Below are positions 15,553 through 22,632 of a stretch of DNA of 26,214 nt, in pieces. Under the pieces are notes generated by a model. It was given only the letters and a program-made list of their open reading frames with translations, was not told the DNA's origin and ran no database searches. This DNA comes from CAYINU01 sp964364855 (lineage in GTDB: Bacteria > Margulisbacteria > Marinamargulisbacteria > CAYINU01): contig CAYINU010000016.1 in NCBI GenBank assembly GCA_964364855.1, positions 1-26,214 of the forward strand, written 5' to 3'. The position numbers were made by a program, and so were the translations under genes. The first letter of the stretch is position 1; every line of letters begins with the position of its first letter.

Positions 15553-16062
15553 ATGTTTGAATTCGCGTCCAATCAATTTTTTTGGACCACGGTTAGCTTC
15601 CTGATCTTGTTGGGAGTGGCTTACAAGTTTGCCTTGCCCCCACTTTTCAATATGGTCGAAGCCCAAGAAGCCGAGAAACAGCGCTACTTGGAGGCGTTGA
15701 AGGAAAACAACGAAAAGGCCGAAACGTTGGTCAAAACCTACACCGAAAAGTTGTCGGATATCCAACGTGAGGCCAAGGCCATTTTGGAATCGGCCAAAAC
15801 AGACGCCGAGCAGATCAAAAAGGCGGCTTACGAATCCATTTATGCGGAACGCCAAACGGCGTTATCGGATCTCAAAAAGGAATTCGAATTCGAGCGCAAG
15901 CAATTGTTTGACGACGTGCAGGCTGCCGCATTGGATGCCGTGATTACAGCGGCAGAACGTGCGTTGCGCGTACAGCTTCCCAAAGACACCCACGAGGCCA
16001 TCGTAAAACACAATCTTTCTCAATTTGATAATGCGGTAAACTATGCGACATCCGGTCAATAG
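15553..16062 (+). CDS. atpF: ATP synthase F0 subunit b
   Basis: Peripheral stalk subunit linking F0 to F1. 169 residues: one N-terminal membrane helix (about 8-30, FFWTTVSFLILLGVAYKFAL), then a long charged coiled coil with many E/K/A residues and a C-terminal segment that should bind delta. Starts three bases after the atpE stop. Its last 20 bases overlap the start of atpH. Only one b gene is present, so the stalk is probably a homodimer. Confidence 0.93.
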   Translation: MFEFASNQFFWTTVSFLILLGVAYKFALPPLFNMVEAQEAEKQRYLEALKENNEKAETLVKTYTEKLSDIQREAKAILESAKTDAEQIKKAAYESIYAERQTALSDLKKEFEFERKQLFDDVQAAALDAVITAAERALRVQLPKDTHEAIVKHNLSQFDNAVNYATSGQ

Positions 16063-16576
16063 CGAAAAACTATGTCAATGGGCCAAGTCTCGCGGGGAAC
16101 TGCGGGACTTGGAAAGCAATTTGTGGCATTTGGTGGCGTTCATGCGTAAGGAGTTTGACCTGCGTCGCTTTTTGCGCGCACGCCAAGCCCCGACCGCAGC
16201 CAAGTTGCAAGCGGTTTATGAAAAACCGCCATTTAAAAAAGCCGAGAGCTTTGATTTTGTATTTGAAGCCTTGGACCGCGCCGAAAAAGTGGATGCGGCC
16301 CGGACGGTTTTGGAGGAAGTCTGGACCTTTCTTTTAGCCCACGAATCTGTTCAGGTTGTGACAGTTCAATCCCCGGTGATGCTGGAGACCCATACAGAAA
16401 ACGAAATCGCAGACAGTTTGGCCAAGAGTTTGCACAAGACAGTCTGGCTGCATGTCCGGGTAAATCCGGCATTGGTAGCCGGTCTGGTAATTGAGGTTGC
16501 CGGTGGAAAAACCTATGACTATTCGCTTAAAGGGGCTTTTGCACATTTAAAATATTTTCTGATGGAGAAACGCTGA
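16043..16576 (+). CDS. atpH: ATP synthase F1 subunit delta, divergent
   Basis: 177 residues. It caps the alpha3beta3 head and binds subunit b. The N-terminal helical domain is hard to recognise by eye. The C-terminal domain is clear: VRVNPALVAGLVIEV followed by YDYSLKGAFAHLKYFL, matching the family pattern of a 'lvGGlvi.vg' strand and a final helix. Position between atpF and atpA confirms it. The start ATG 16043 lies inside atpF (20-base overlap), and the stop TGA shares one base with the atpA start, so translation is coupled at both ends. Confidence 0.88.
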   Translation: MRHPVNSEKLCQWAKSRGELRDLESNLWHLVAFMRKEFDLRRFLRARQAPTAAKLQAVYEKPPFKKAESFDFVFEALDRAEKVDAARTVLEEVWTFLLAHESVQVVTVQSPVMLETHTENEIADSLAKSLHKTVWLHVRVNPALVAGLVIEVAGGKTYDYSLKGAFAHLKYFLMEKR

Positions 16577-18081
16577 TGGAAGACCAAGTCACGCTGTTAA
16601 AGAACCGAATGGAGGGATACACCTACGCCCCAAAAGGGGAAGATGTCGGTATCGTATTGGAAAGTGCGGACGGCGTGGCACGCATCGGCGGACTCCGCAC
16701 GGCCATGTTGGGCGAAATGCTGGAATTTCCCAACCAGTTTTATGGACTGGTATTTAATCTCGAAGCTGATGAAGTGGTAGCCGTGGTTCTGGGAAATAAC
16801 AATGCGGTTCGGGCCGGAGATTCCGTGAAGGTAACGGGCAAGATCATGCAGGTTCCCGTTGGAAATGCCTTGTTGGGACGGGTTGTAAATGCCCTGGGAG
16901 AGCCCATCGACGGTAAAGGCCCTGTGGCAACCAACCGCTACCGACCTGTCGAAACCAAAGTTCCCGGTGTTATTGATCGGACCCCCGTGGATGTCCCGAT
17001 GCAAACCGGCTACAAGGTCATTGATGCGTTGATCCCTATCGGCCGCGGTCAGCGCGAGCTGATCATCGGGGACCGAAAAACAGGCAAGACGACCTTGGCC
17101 ATTGATACCATTATCAATCAAAAAGATAGCGGTGTGATTTGCGTCTATGTCGCAGTTGACAAAAAGTCCGCTTCTGTTGCCGAAGTCGTCGAAACGCTGC
17201 GCTCGCATGGTGCGATGGACTATACCATCGTGGTGGATGCCTCCGCCGATGACCCGGCGGCGATGCAATATTTGGCACCGTACTCTGGCACGGCCATGGC
17301 CGAAGAATTTATGTACGAAGGCAAAGACGTGTTGGTCATCTACGACGATTTGACCAAGCATGCCAACGCCTATCGGATGATCTCTTTGCTGCTCAAGCGC
17401 CCTCCTGGCCGCGAAGCCTTTCCCGGGGATATTTTCTATCTGCACTCCCGATTGCTCGAGCGTGCGGCGCGTGTGTCGTCGGAGTTGGGAGGCGGCTCGA
17501 TTACGGCCCTTCCTATCATCGAAACACAGCGTGGCGACATCTCGACTTATGTGCCGACCAACGTCATTTCCATCACCGACGGTCAGATTTTCTTGTCTGC
17601 CGATCTATTTTATTCCGGTTTTAAACCGGCTATTAACGCCGGTATTTCAGTGTCCCGCGTCGGCGGTAAGGCCCAAATTGAGGCCATCCGAAAATTATCC
17701 GGTCCCCTGAGGCTGGAGCTGGCGCGGTTCCGCGAACAAGAATCGTTTACTGCATTTGCATCCGAGCTGGACGCCGAAACGCAAAAGCAGCTGCACCGCG
17801 GCCAAATCCTGATCGAGATCCTAAAGCAAGACAAAAACCAACCCATGCCGGTCGAGGAACAAGTCATTAGCGTTTTCTTGGCCGTGTCCGGCATTTTGGA
17901 ATCGGTGGATGTCACAAAGGCAAAGCCCATCGAGGTTGAAGTATTGCGGGTATTTCGCGAAAAACATGCCGATATCCTAAAAACCATTCGCGACGAACAG
18001 AAATTCGCCAAGGAATTGCAAGACAAGGCCCGTGCCATTATCCAGCCCATCGTGAATCAAATTACTGGAGTGGCCGCATAA
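16576..18081 (+). CDS. atpA: ATP synthase F1 subunit alpha
   Basis: 501 residues. Non-catalytic nucleotide-binding subunit of the F1 head. Walker A is GDRKTGKTT (165-173); Walker B is VLVIYDDLTKHA; the arginine finger lies in GISVSRVGGKAQ. The N-terminal beta-barrel shows GIVLESADGVARIGGL. The N-terminus is somewhat shorter than in E. coli before this barrel. The start overlaps the delta stop (TGATG). All motifs look intact. Confidence 0.97.
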   Translation: MEDQVTLLKNRMEGYTYAPKGEDVGIVLESADGVARIGGLRTAMLGEMLEFPNQFYGLVFNLEADEVVAVVLGNNNAVRAGDSVKVTGKIMQVPVGNALLGRVVNALGEPIDGKGPVATNRYRPVETKVPGVIDRTPVDVPMQTGYKVIDALIPIGRGQRELIIGDRKTGKTTLAIDTIINQKDSGVICVYVAVDKKSASVAEVVETLRSHGAMDYTIVVDASADDPAAMQYLAPYSGTAMAEEFMYEGKDVLVIYDDLTKHANAYRMISLLLKRPPGREAFPGDIFYLHSRLLERAARVSSELGGGSITALPIIETQRGDISTYVPTNVISITDGQIFLSADLFYSGFKPAINAGISVSRVGGKAQIEAIRKLSGPLRLELARFREQESFTAFASELDAETQKQLHRGQILIEILKQDKNQPMPVEEQVISVFLAVSGILESVDVTKAKPIEVEVLRVFREKHADILKTIRDEQKFAKELQDKARAIIQPIVNQITGVAA

Positions 18082-18082
18082 C

Positions 18083-18958
18083 ATGCCGGGCATTTATGAG
18101 ATTAAGACACGCCTGGAAGGGGTCAAAAGCATCCATAACATCACGTATGCGATGCAGATCGTGACCATCAGCCGGCTCAAGCGCATCAATGCTCAGCTGT
18201 CCGTGGCGGAGTCGGCATTGCGCGAACTGGTGGCCGGATTGTCTTGGTATTTGGGTGAACATCCCCGGGATCGCGGGCATTTTTTTGCGCCCGCCTTGAC
18301 CCAACCTAATAATCCGTTGGTGGTCCTGATTTTTTCCAACCGCGGCTTTTGTGGATCTTTTAACGGTGACTTGTTGCGGGGGGCGAGGGCGGCTTGTGCC
18401 CAGCGCGGATGGGATTGGGCACGCTTGGAAAAAGCCGTGATCGGCAAGAAGGTGCCAAAAGAAGTGGCGCAGGACCCGAAGGTGCAGTGGGTGTTCCAGC
18501 CTGAAAAGGACACCATGACCCTGTCCGAAGCCACTCAACTAGAAGAAAAAATGATGGCCCAGTTTGCTTCCGGACGCCCCGTGGTATTGGCGTATTTTGA
18601 ATTCAAATCGATTATTGCGCAAACGGTGGTCGTGAAGTCGATTTTCCCTGCGGATGCGGTGGATTTCCCGAATTTCGAAACCGCCCAACCCGAACCAGAG
18701 GCCTTTTTTGATCCCACGCCACAAACGGCTTTTACCCAATTGGTAGACTTGTATTACAAACTCAAAATTCGATTGGCTGTTCGGCATTCGGCCAGCTCGG
18801 AATTCGGCCAACGGTTTTTATTGATGAAAAGTGCGGTGGACAATACCAAAGATGTGATGGATCAATTGAGCTTGGAAATGAACAAAGAGCGTCAAAAAGC
18901 CATTACCCAAGAAATTGCCGAAATTATCGCGACGTTCAAGGCGTTGCAGAAGAAATAG
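18083..18958 (+). CDS. atpG: ATP synthase F1 subunit gamma
   Basis: 291 residues. Central rotor shaft. The N-terminal helix reads MPGIYEIKTRLEGVKSIHNI with TYAMQIVTISRLKR, the family's AMK-V-KL region in diverged form. SNRGFCGSFN corresponds to the conserved DRGLCGGYN-type strand. The C-terminal helix reads LLMKSAVDNTKDVMDQL then NKERQKAITQEIAEI, the most conserved gamma segment. It starts one base after the atpA stop. The middle domain is diverged but of normal length. Confidence 0.95.
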   Translation: MPGIYEIKTRLEGVKSIHNITYAMQIVTISRLKRINAQLSVAESALRELVAGLSWYLGEHPRDRGHFFAPALTQPNNPLVVLIFSNRGFCGSFNGDLLRGARAACAQRGWDWARLEKAVIGKKVPKEVAQDPKVQWVFQPEKDTMTLSEATQLEEKMMAQFASGRPVVLAYFEFKSIIAQTVVVKSIFPADAVDFPNFETAQPEPEAFFDPTPQTAFTQLVDLYYKLKIRLAVRHSASSEFGQRFLLMKSAVDNTKDVMDQLSLEMNKERQKAITQEIAEIIATFKALQKK

Positions 18959-18968
18959 GAGTAGTTGC

Positions 18969-20387
18969 ATGTCAAACCAAATGCCTTCGGGCCGCGTTTC
19001 CCAAGTGATCGGTCCAGTGATTGATGCGGAGTTTCCGTTGGACGCTATCCCCGAATTGGGGACTCGACTTGAAGTCCATACAAAAACGGCATCGGGAGAG
19101 CCGATATTGGTGATTTCCGAAGTCATGATGCAGCTCGAAGGTGGCGTGGTACGTGCCGTTGGCATCACACCTACCGAAGGGCTACAGCGGGATATGGCCG
19201 TGATCAACACCGGAAAGCCGCTGATGGTGCCGGTCGGCGAGGCGACCAAAGGCCGATTGTTTAGCGTATTAGGCGAACCGATGGACAAAAAAGGGGATCT
19301 CCAGGATGTGGAGTACCAACCCATCCGCAAGGATGCCCCGCCTTTTGAGGTTATCCAAGTCGACAACGAATTGTTTGAAACCGGGATCAAAGTGATCGAT
19401 CTCATTGCGCCTTATATCAAAGGTGGCAAGACCGGTTTGTTCGGCGGTGCGGGTGTCGGCAAAACCGTTATCATCATGGAATTGATTCACAACATGGCCA
19501 AGCAACACGGCGGTACGTCTGTATTTGCCGGGGTCGGTGAGCGGACCCGCGAAGGGAACGACTTGTGGCTGGAGATGAATGAGTCTGGTGTTTTGGACAA
19601 TACTGTTCTGCTTTTCGGACAAATGGGTGAGCTCCCCGGTGCCCGTCAGATCGCCGGATTGGCGGCGTTGACCCAGGCCGAGTATTTCCGCGATGAAAAA
19701 GGCCAAGACGTGCTGTTCTTCTTGGACAATATTTTCCGGTTTGTTCAAGCAGGCTCCGAGGTATCGACCTTGTTGGGACGCTTGCCCTCAGCTGTAGGCT
19801 ATCAACCCACTCTGAACTCCGAAGTCGGGAAGTTCCAAGAACGCATCGTATCGACGAAAAAAGGCTTTATCACGTCGATTCAAGCGGTGTATGTTCCGGC
19901 CGACGATATTACCGATCCCGGAACCGTGGCCATTTTCTCTCACTTGGATTGTTCGACTGTCTTATCTCGTAAGATCGTGGAACAGGGGATTTACCCGGCC
20001 GTGGATCCATTGGCGTCAACGTCCCGGATTATGGATCCCAGCTACGTGGGGGAACGCCACTATGCCATTGCACAGCGCGTCTTAAAAATCCTGCAGCGCT
20101 ACAAAGAACTGCAAGACATCATCGCGATTTTGGGGACCAGCGAGCTCTCCGAAGAAGATCGCCTCACGGTCAACCGCGCACGGAAAATTCAGATGTTTAT
20201 GTCCCAGCCGTTTTTTGTTGCGGAATTCTTCACCGGCATGCCCGGGAAGTATGTGAAGATCGAGGATACCTTGGCTGGCTTTGAAGGCATCGTCGATGGC
20301 AAATACGATCATATCCCGGAACAACTATTTTACATGATCGGACGTATCGAAGAAGCGGTAGAAAAGTATGAAAACAGTAAAGTATAG
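18969..20387 (+). CDS. atpD: ATP synthase F1 subunit beta
   Basis: 472 residues. Catalytic subunit. Walker A is GGAGVGKT (159-166); the catalytic glutamate is E191 in GVGERTREGNDLW; Walker B is DVLFFLDNIFRFVQAG; the DELSEED-like lever reads SELSEEDR. ATG 18969 is chosen because TAGGAG (18956-18961) lies seven bases upstream and the N-terminus then begins just before GRVSQVIGPVIDAEFP; an in-frame start at 18915 would run through atpG. Its last 20 bases overlap atpC. Confidence 0.97.
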   Translation: MSNQMPSGRVSQVIGPVIDAEFPLDAIPELGTRLEVHTKTASGEPILVISEVMMQLEGGVVRAVGITPTEGLQRDMAVINTGKPLMVPVGEATKGRLFSVLGEPMDKKGDLQDVEYQPIRKDAPPFEVIQVDNELFETGIKVIDLIAPYIKGGKTGLFGGAGVGKTVIIMELIHNMAKQHGGTSVFAGVGERTREGNDLWLEMNESGVLDNTVLLFGQMGELPGARQIAGLAALTQAEYFRDEKGQDVLFFLDNIFRFVQAGSEVSTLLGRLPSAVGYQPTLNSEVGKFQERIVSTKKGFITSIQAVYVPADDITDPGTVAIFSHLDCSTVLSRKIVEQGIYPAVDPLASTSRIMDPSYVGERHYAIAQRVLKILQRYKELQDIIAILGTSELSEEDRLTVNRARKIQMFMSQPFFVAEFFTGMPGKYVKIEDTLAGFEGIVDGKYDHIPEQLFYMIGRIEEAVEKYENSKV

Positions 20388-20616
20388 AATTGTTTTGCCG
20401 ACGGGCGAAGAGGAGGCCGGGCAAGCGGTCTCCCTATTTGTCAAAGACGCCCAAAACGTCGCCACCATTCTGCCTGATTATGGGCGGACAGTCATGGCGC
20501 TCAAAGACGGTGCGTTGTCGCTCTCGCCAGCAACCGGTACCGTCAAATCGTTTTCGTTTAAATCGGGTTTTTTGAAGGTTCAAAACAACAGCGTGTTTTG
20601 TTGTATTGTGAGCTAA
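20368..20616 (+). CDS. atpC: ATP synthase F1 subunit epsilon, short form
   Basis: 82 residues only, against about 130-140 in E. coli. It covers the N-terminal beta-sandwich that binds gamma and the c-ring (KYRIVLPTGEEE, GRTVMALKDGALSL, SGFLKVQNNSVFCCIVS). The C-terminal two-helix domain, which in many bacteria extends into F1 and blocks ATP hydrolysis, is absent. Short epsilons of this kind are known in some lineages. The start lies inside atpD. Last gene of the operon. Confidence 0.88.
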   Translation: MKTVKYRIVLPTGEEEAGQAVSLFVKDAQNVATILPDYGRTVMALKDGALSLSPATGTVKSFSFKSGFLKVQNNSVFCCIVS

Positions 20617-20646
20617 GCGGTTTCTACAGGGCGCCCTCAGGAAAGC

Positions 20647-20677
20647 TTGACAAAGTGTATACTTTAACAGTACACTT
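20647..20677 (+). promoter_or_regulatory. Promoter with overlapping dyad for the phd-vapC module
   Basis: TTGACA (20647-20652), an 18-base spacer and TACACT (20671-20676). An inverted repeat AAGTGTA (20653-20659)/TACACTT (20671-20677) fills the spacer and covers the -10 box: a good autoregulatory operator candidate. The -10 box ends 10 bases before the ATG at 20687, leaving a leader of only a few bases. Confidence 0.55.
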
Positions 20678-20686
20678 CAATCCGAT

Positions 20687-20935
20687 ATGAAGGCTTCAAT
20701 TGTAGAATTGCGAAAAAATATGAAATCGGTGACTCAGGCATTGGCACGGAATGAAGATGTCATTCTTTTGAGTCACGGTGTAGAAGTGGCGACAATGATT
20801 CCGGTGGCACGATCCCATCCTAAAAAGGATAGGATAAAAGCATCGTTGCATCCCTTTTTTGGTTCCGCTGCCAGTGACGCCGAGGCGGTCGATAAGGTGG
20901 TTGATTCCTTAAGACAGCCCCGGTACCCGCTATGA
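20687..20935 (+). CDS. Phd/YefM-type antitoxin
   Basis: 82 residues. The N-terminal half (MKASIVELRKNMKSVTQAL, then EDVILLSHGVEVATMIPV) is the Phd/YefM DNA-binding fold: a strand, a helix and the 'v.l..~g..va.i.p' hairpin. The C-terminal part is charged and probably wraps the toxin. No ribosome site is visible and the promoter abuts the start. The stop overlaps the following PIN gene as ATGA. Probable antitoxin and autorepressor of the module. Confidence 0.82.
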   Translation: MKASIVELRKNMKSVTQALARNEDVILLSHGVEVATMIPVARSHPKKDRIKASLHPFFGSAASDAEAVDKVVDSLRQPRYPL

Positions 20936-21312
20936 TTTTGGACACAGATGTACTGATCTGGGCCGAGCGTGGCAAAAAAAGTGCGGCTGACTTAATTGAT
21001 GGCATTGACACCCCTTATATTTCCTTACAAACCTATATGGAGTTAATTCAGTTGGCGCCCTCTAAAAAACGGGTCCGACTGACCCAGGATTTTTTGAAAG
21101 CATGTGGCATCATTGTGTTGCCTCTAACAGAAGCGATTGGCCATCGTGCGGCCATTTATATAGAGGAGCTCAGCATGGAAACGGGGATTCGGGTTGGGGA
21201 TGCGCTCATCGCTGCAACCGCGATTGAACATCGGTTTCCCTTGGTTTCAGGTAATCGCAAGCATTTTCGAAATATTAATAATTTGAATCTTGTCGTCTAT
21301 CGACCCGTCTAA
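20932..21312 (+). CDS. vapC: VapC-type PIN-domain ribonuclease toxin (second)
   Basis: 126 residues. Acidic residues: D4/D6 in MILDTDVLIWAERG, E37 in TYMELIQ, D90 in RVGDALIAATA. The fourth position is N108 in SGNRKHF, a common variant in PIN toxins. It is a different subfamily from the first VapC (no obvious close identity) and has a Phd-type rather than AbrB-type partner. Looks intact. Confidence 0.88.
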   Translation: MILDTDVLIWAERGKKSAADLIDGIDTPYISLQTYMELIQLAPSKKRVRLTQDFLKACGIIVLPLTEAIGHRAAIYIEELSMETGIRVGDALIAATAIEHRFPLVSGNRKHFRNINNLNLVVYRPV

Positions 21313-21366
21313 TATTACCCTGGCCTCCGGTACCCCGAAATCCCTGTAGTTGATTTTGCTCGGTTC

Positions 21367-21396
21367 TTGAAATAAAAAATATCCTATTGATATATT
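21367..21396 (+). promoter_or_regulatory. Promoter abutting the relB start
   Basis: TTGAAA (21367-21372), an 18-base spacer and TATATT (21391-21396). Six bases later comes ATG 21403, so transcription should start at this ATG. An AT-rich dyad, AATATC and GATATATT around 21378-21396, overlaps the -10 box and may be an operator. Confidence 0.55.
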
Positions 21397-21402
21397 TTAG
21401 AT

Positions 21403-21720
21403 ATGCGTCGTTTGTTAAAAAATAGTCAAATAAAATCATCTGCGATGGAATCTGTCATGATTCACCTCAAGACAAAAAAAGTCCTTAAGAGGCGTGCCGA
21501 AGAACTGGCTGATAAATTGGGTATCACATTGACAAGTCTGTTGAATTTGAGCCTAAGCCAAATGGTAGAGGCCAGCGAGCTGGTCATTGATCTACAGCCC
21601 AGACTCAATAGCAAAACAACTACTTTGCTATTGAAATTAAAAAAAGAGGCAATGGCAGGGAGAGCCCTCTCCCCGTCCTTCACAGATCCACAAAAGGCAC
21701 TTCGGTGGTTGCAGTCGTAA
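21403..21720 (+). CDS. RelB/DinJ-like antitoxin
   Basis: Up to 105 residues from ATG 21403; starts at 21445 (MESVM) or 21457 (MIHLKTKK) are also possible, and MIHLKTKK is where the family homology begins. Features: a short N-terminal strand with a ribbon-helix-helix pattern (IHLKTKKVLKRRAEELADKL, GITLTSLLNLSLSQMVE), as in antitoxins of RelE/YafQ toxins, then a charged tail. The promoter favours a leaderless 21403 start, which would add 18 residues. It is followed directly by the broken toxin, so it may now be an orphan antitoxin. Confidence 0.7.
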   Translation: MRRLLKNSQIKSSAMESVMIHLKTKKVLKRRAEELADKLGITLTSLLNLSLSQMVEASELVIDLQPRLNSKTTTLLLKLKKEAMAGRALSPSFTDPQKALRWLQS

Positions 21721-21913
21721 ATGCAAATTGCGTTTCACAAATCTTAGCGAAACGCCTCACCACTCGCTGCTGAACTACCATGCGTTATCAGGAAAATTAG
21801 AGGGAACCTACAGCATTAATGTTTCCGGTGACTATCGTGCGCAATTTTTCTATAAGTCTGGGGAGCAACTTGTCTTTCTGCATATTGGTACGCATAGCCA
21901 GCTATATGGCTAA
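21721..21913 (+). pseudogene. Decayed RelE/YafQ-family toxin
   Basis: ATG 21721 follows the antitoxin stop at once and reads MQIAFHKS, a typical first strand of YafQ-like toxins, then a stop. In the next frame (from about 21728) comes a clear family C-terminus: TPHHSLLNYHALSGKLEG, TYSINVSGDYRAQFFY, FLHIGTHSQLYG. About 25-30 residues between the two parts are missing, with the frame broken. This points to an internal deletion that inactivated the toxin. A 61-residue product from a TTG at 21728 is possible but would lack the N-terminal helices. Its stop overlaps the end of hisA on the other strand. Confidence 0.7.
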
Positions 21914-22632
21914 CTGACCTTAAAAAAAAGGGTTTCAAGCACCGAAAGATCCGACAACACTGCCTTGCCCACGATGCAACCTGTGATGCGGGGGGACAGG
22001 ACGATTAGGGCCTGGATATCGGCACGGTTGCGGACGCCGCCCGAGGCGATGATGGGATGTTCGGAGACCGCAGCCACCTTCTCCAAGGCGGCAAGCCCGG
22101 GGCCGGCCATCATCCCATCTGTGGCAATGTCCGTAAAAACAATGCCGGCCAGCGGCAGCGGATTTAAGATCCCGACCAAGTCGGCAACATGGACGGCACC
22201 GGACTCGGTCCAGCCCGATATGCGCACGATATCATCTTTGGCGTCGATGCCGGCCATAATGCGGCCGGGGAATTGCCGGATCCAGCGGTGACTTTCCGTC
22301 GGGGATTTCACCAGGACCGAGCCTAAAATCACATCGGTAATGCCCAAGTCGAGCAATTTCCGGATATCGGACTCGGTGCGAATACCCCCACCGACCTCAA
22401 GTTCCACACCCACGGCCTGGCGAATAGCCGTGATGGCCGGCAAATTGATGATGTGGCCGGCCTTGGCGCCGTCCAGGTCCACAACATGAATGCGCTTGGC
22501 ACCCCGTTTTTCGAATTCCCGGGCAAATTCGGCGGGCGAATAATCAAACGTTTCGACCTGGTTATATGCGCCCTGGCGCAGCCGAACGACTCGTCCGTCC
22601 AAAATGTCGATGGCCGGAATAATGTTAAACAT
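21910..22632 (-). CDS. hisA: Phosphoribosylformimino-AICAR-ribotide isomerase (histidine synthesis)
   Basis: Isomerises ProFAR to PRFAR in histidine synthesis. 240 residues from ATG 22632; a GTG at 22638 would add two. A TIM barrel with both catalytic aspartates: D9 in IIPAIDILDGRVVRL and D130 in MAGIDAKDD. Phosphate-binding loops are GGGIRTESDI and ASGGVRNRADIQ. HisF is the nearest relative, but the IDILDG start and TDIATDGMMAG segment fit HisA. It is outside any visible his operon and overlaps the end of aspS by eight bases (ATGTTTAA), so it is co-translated with the synthetases. Confidence 0.94.
   Translation of the reverse strand: MFNIIPAIDILDGRVVRLRQGAYNQVETFDYSPAEFAREFEKRGAKRIHVVDLDGAKAGHIINLPAITAIRQAVGVELEVGGGIRTESDIRKLLDLGITDVILGSVLVKSPTESHRWIRQFPGRIMAGIDAKDDIVRISGWTESGAVHVADLVGILNPLPLAGIVFTDIATDGMMAGPGLAALEKVAAVSEHPIIASGGVRNRADIQALIVLSPRITGCIVGKAVLSDLSVLETLFFKVS

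Noticed and set aside
20628..20637. AGGGCGCCCT palindrome after atpC as a terminator
   Set aside because: It has no loop of its own and no T-run follows; too short to support the call.
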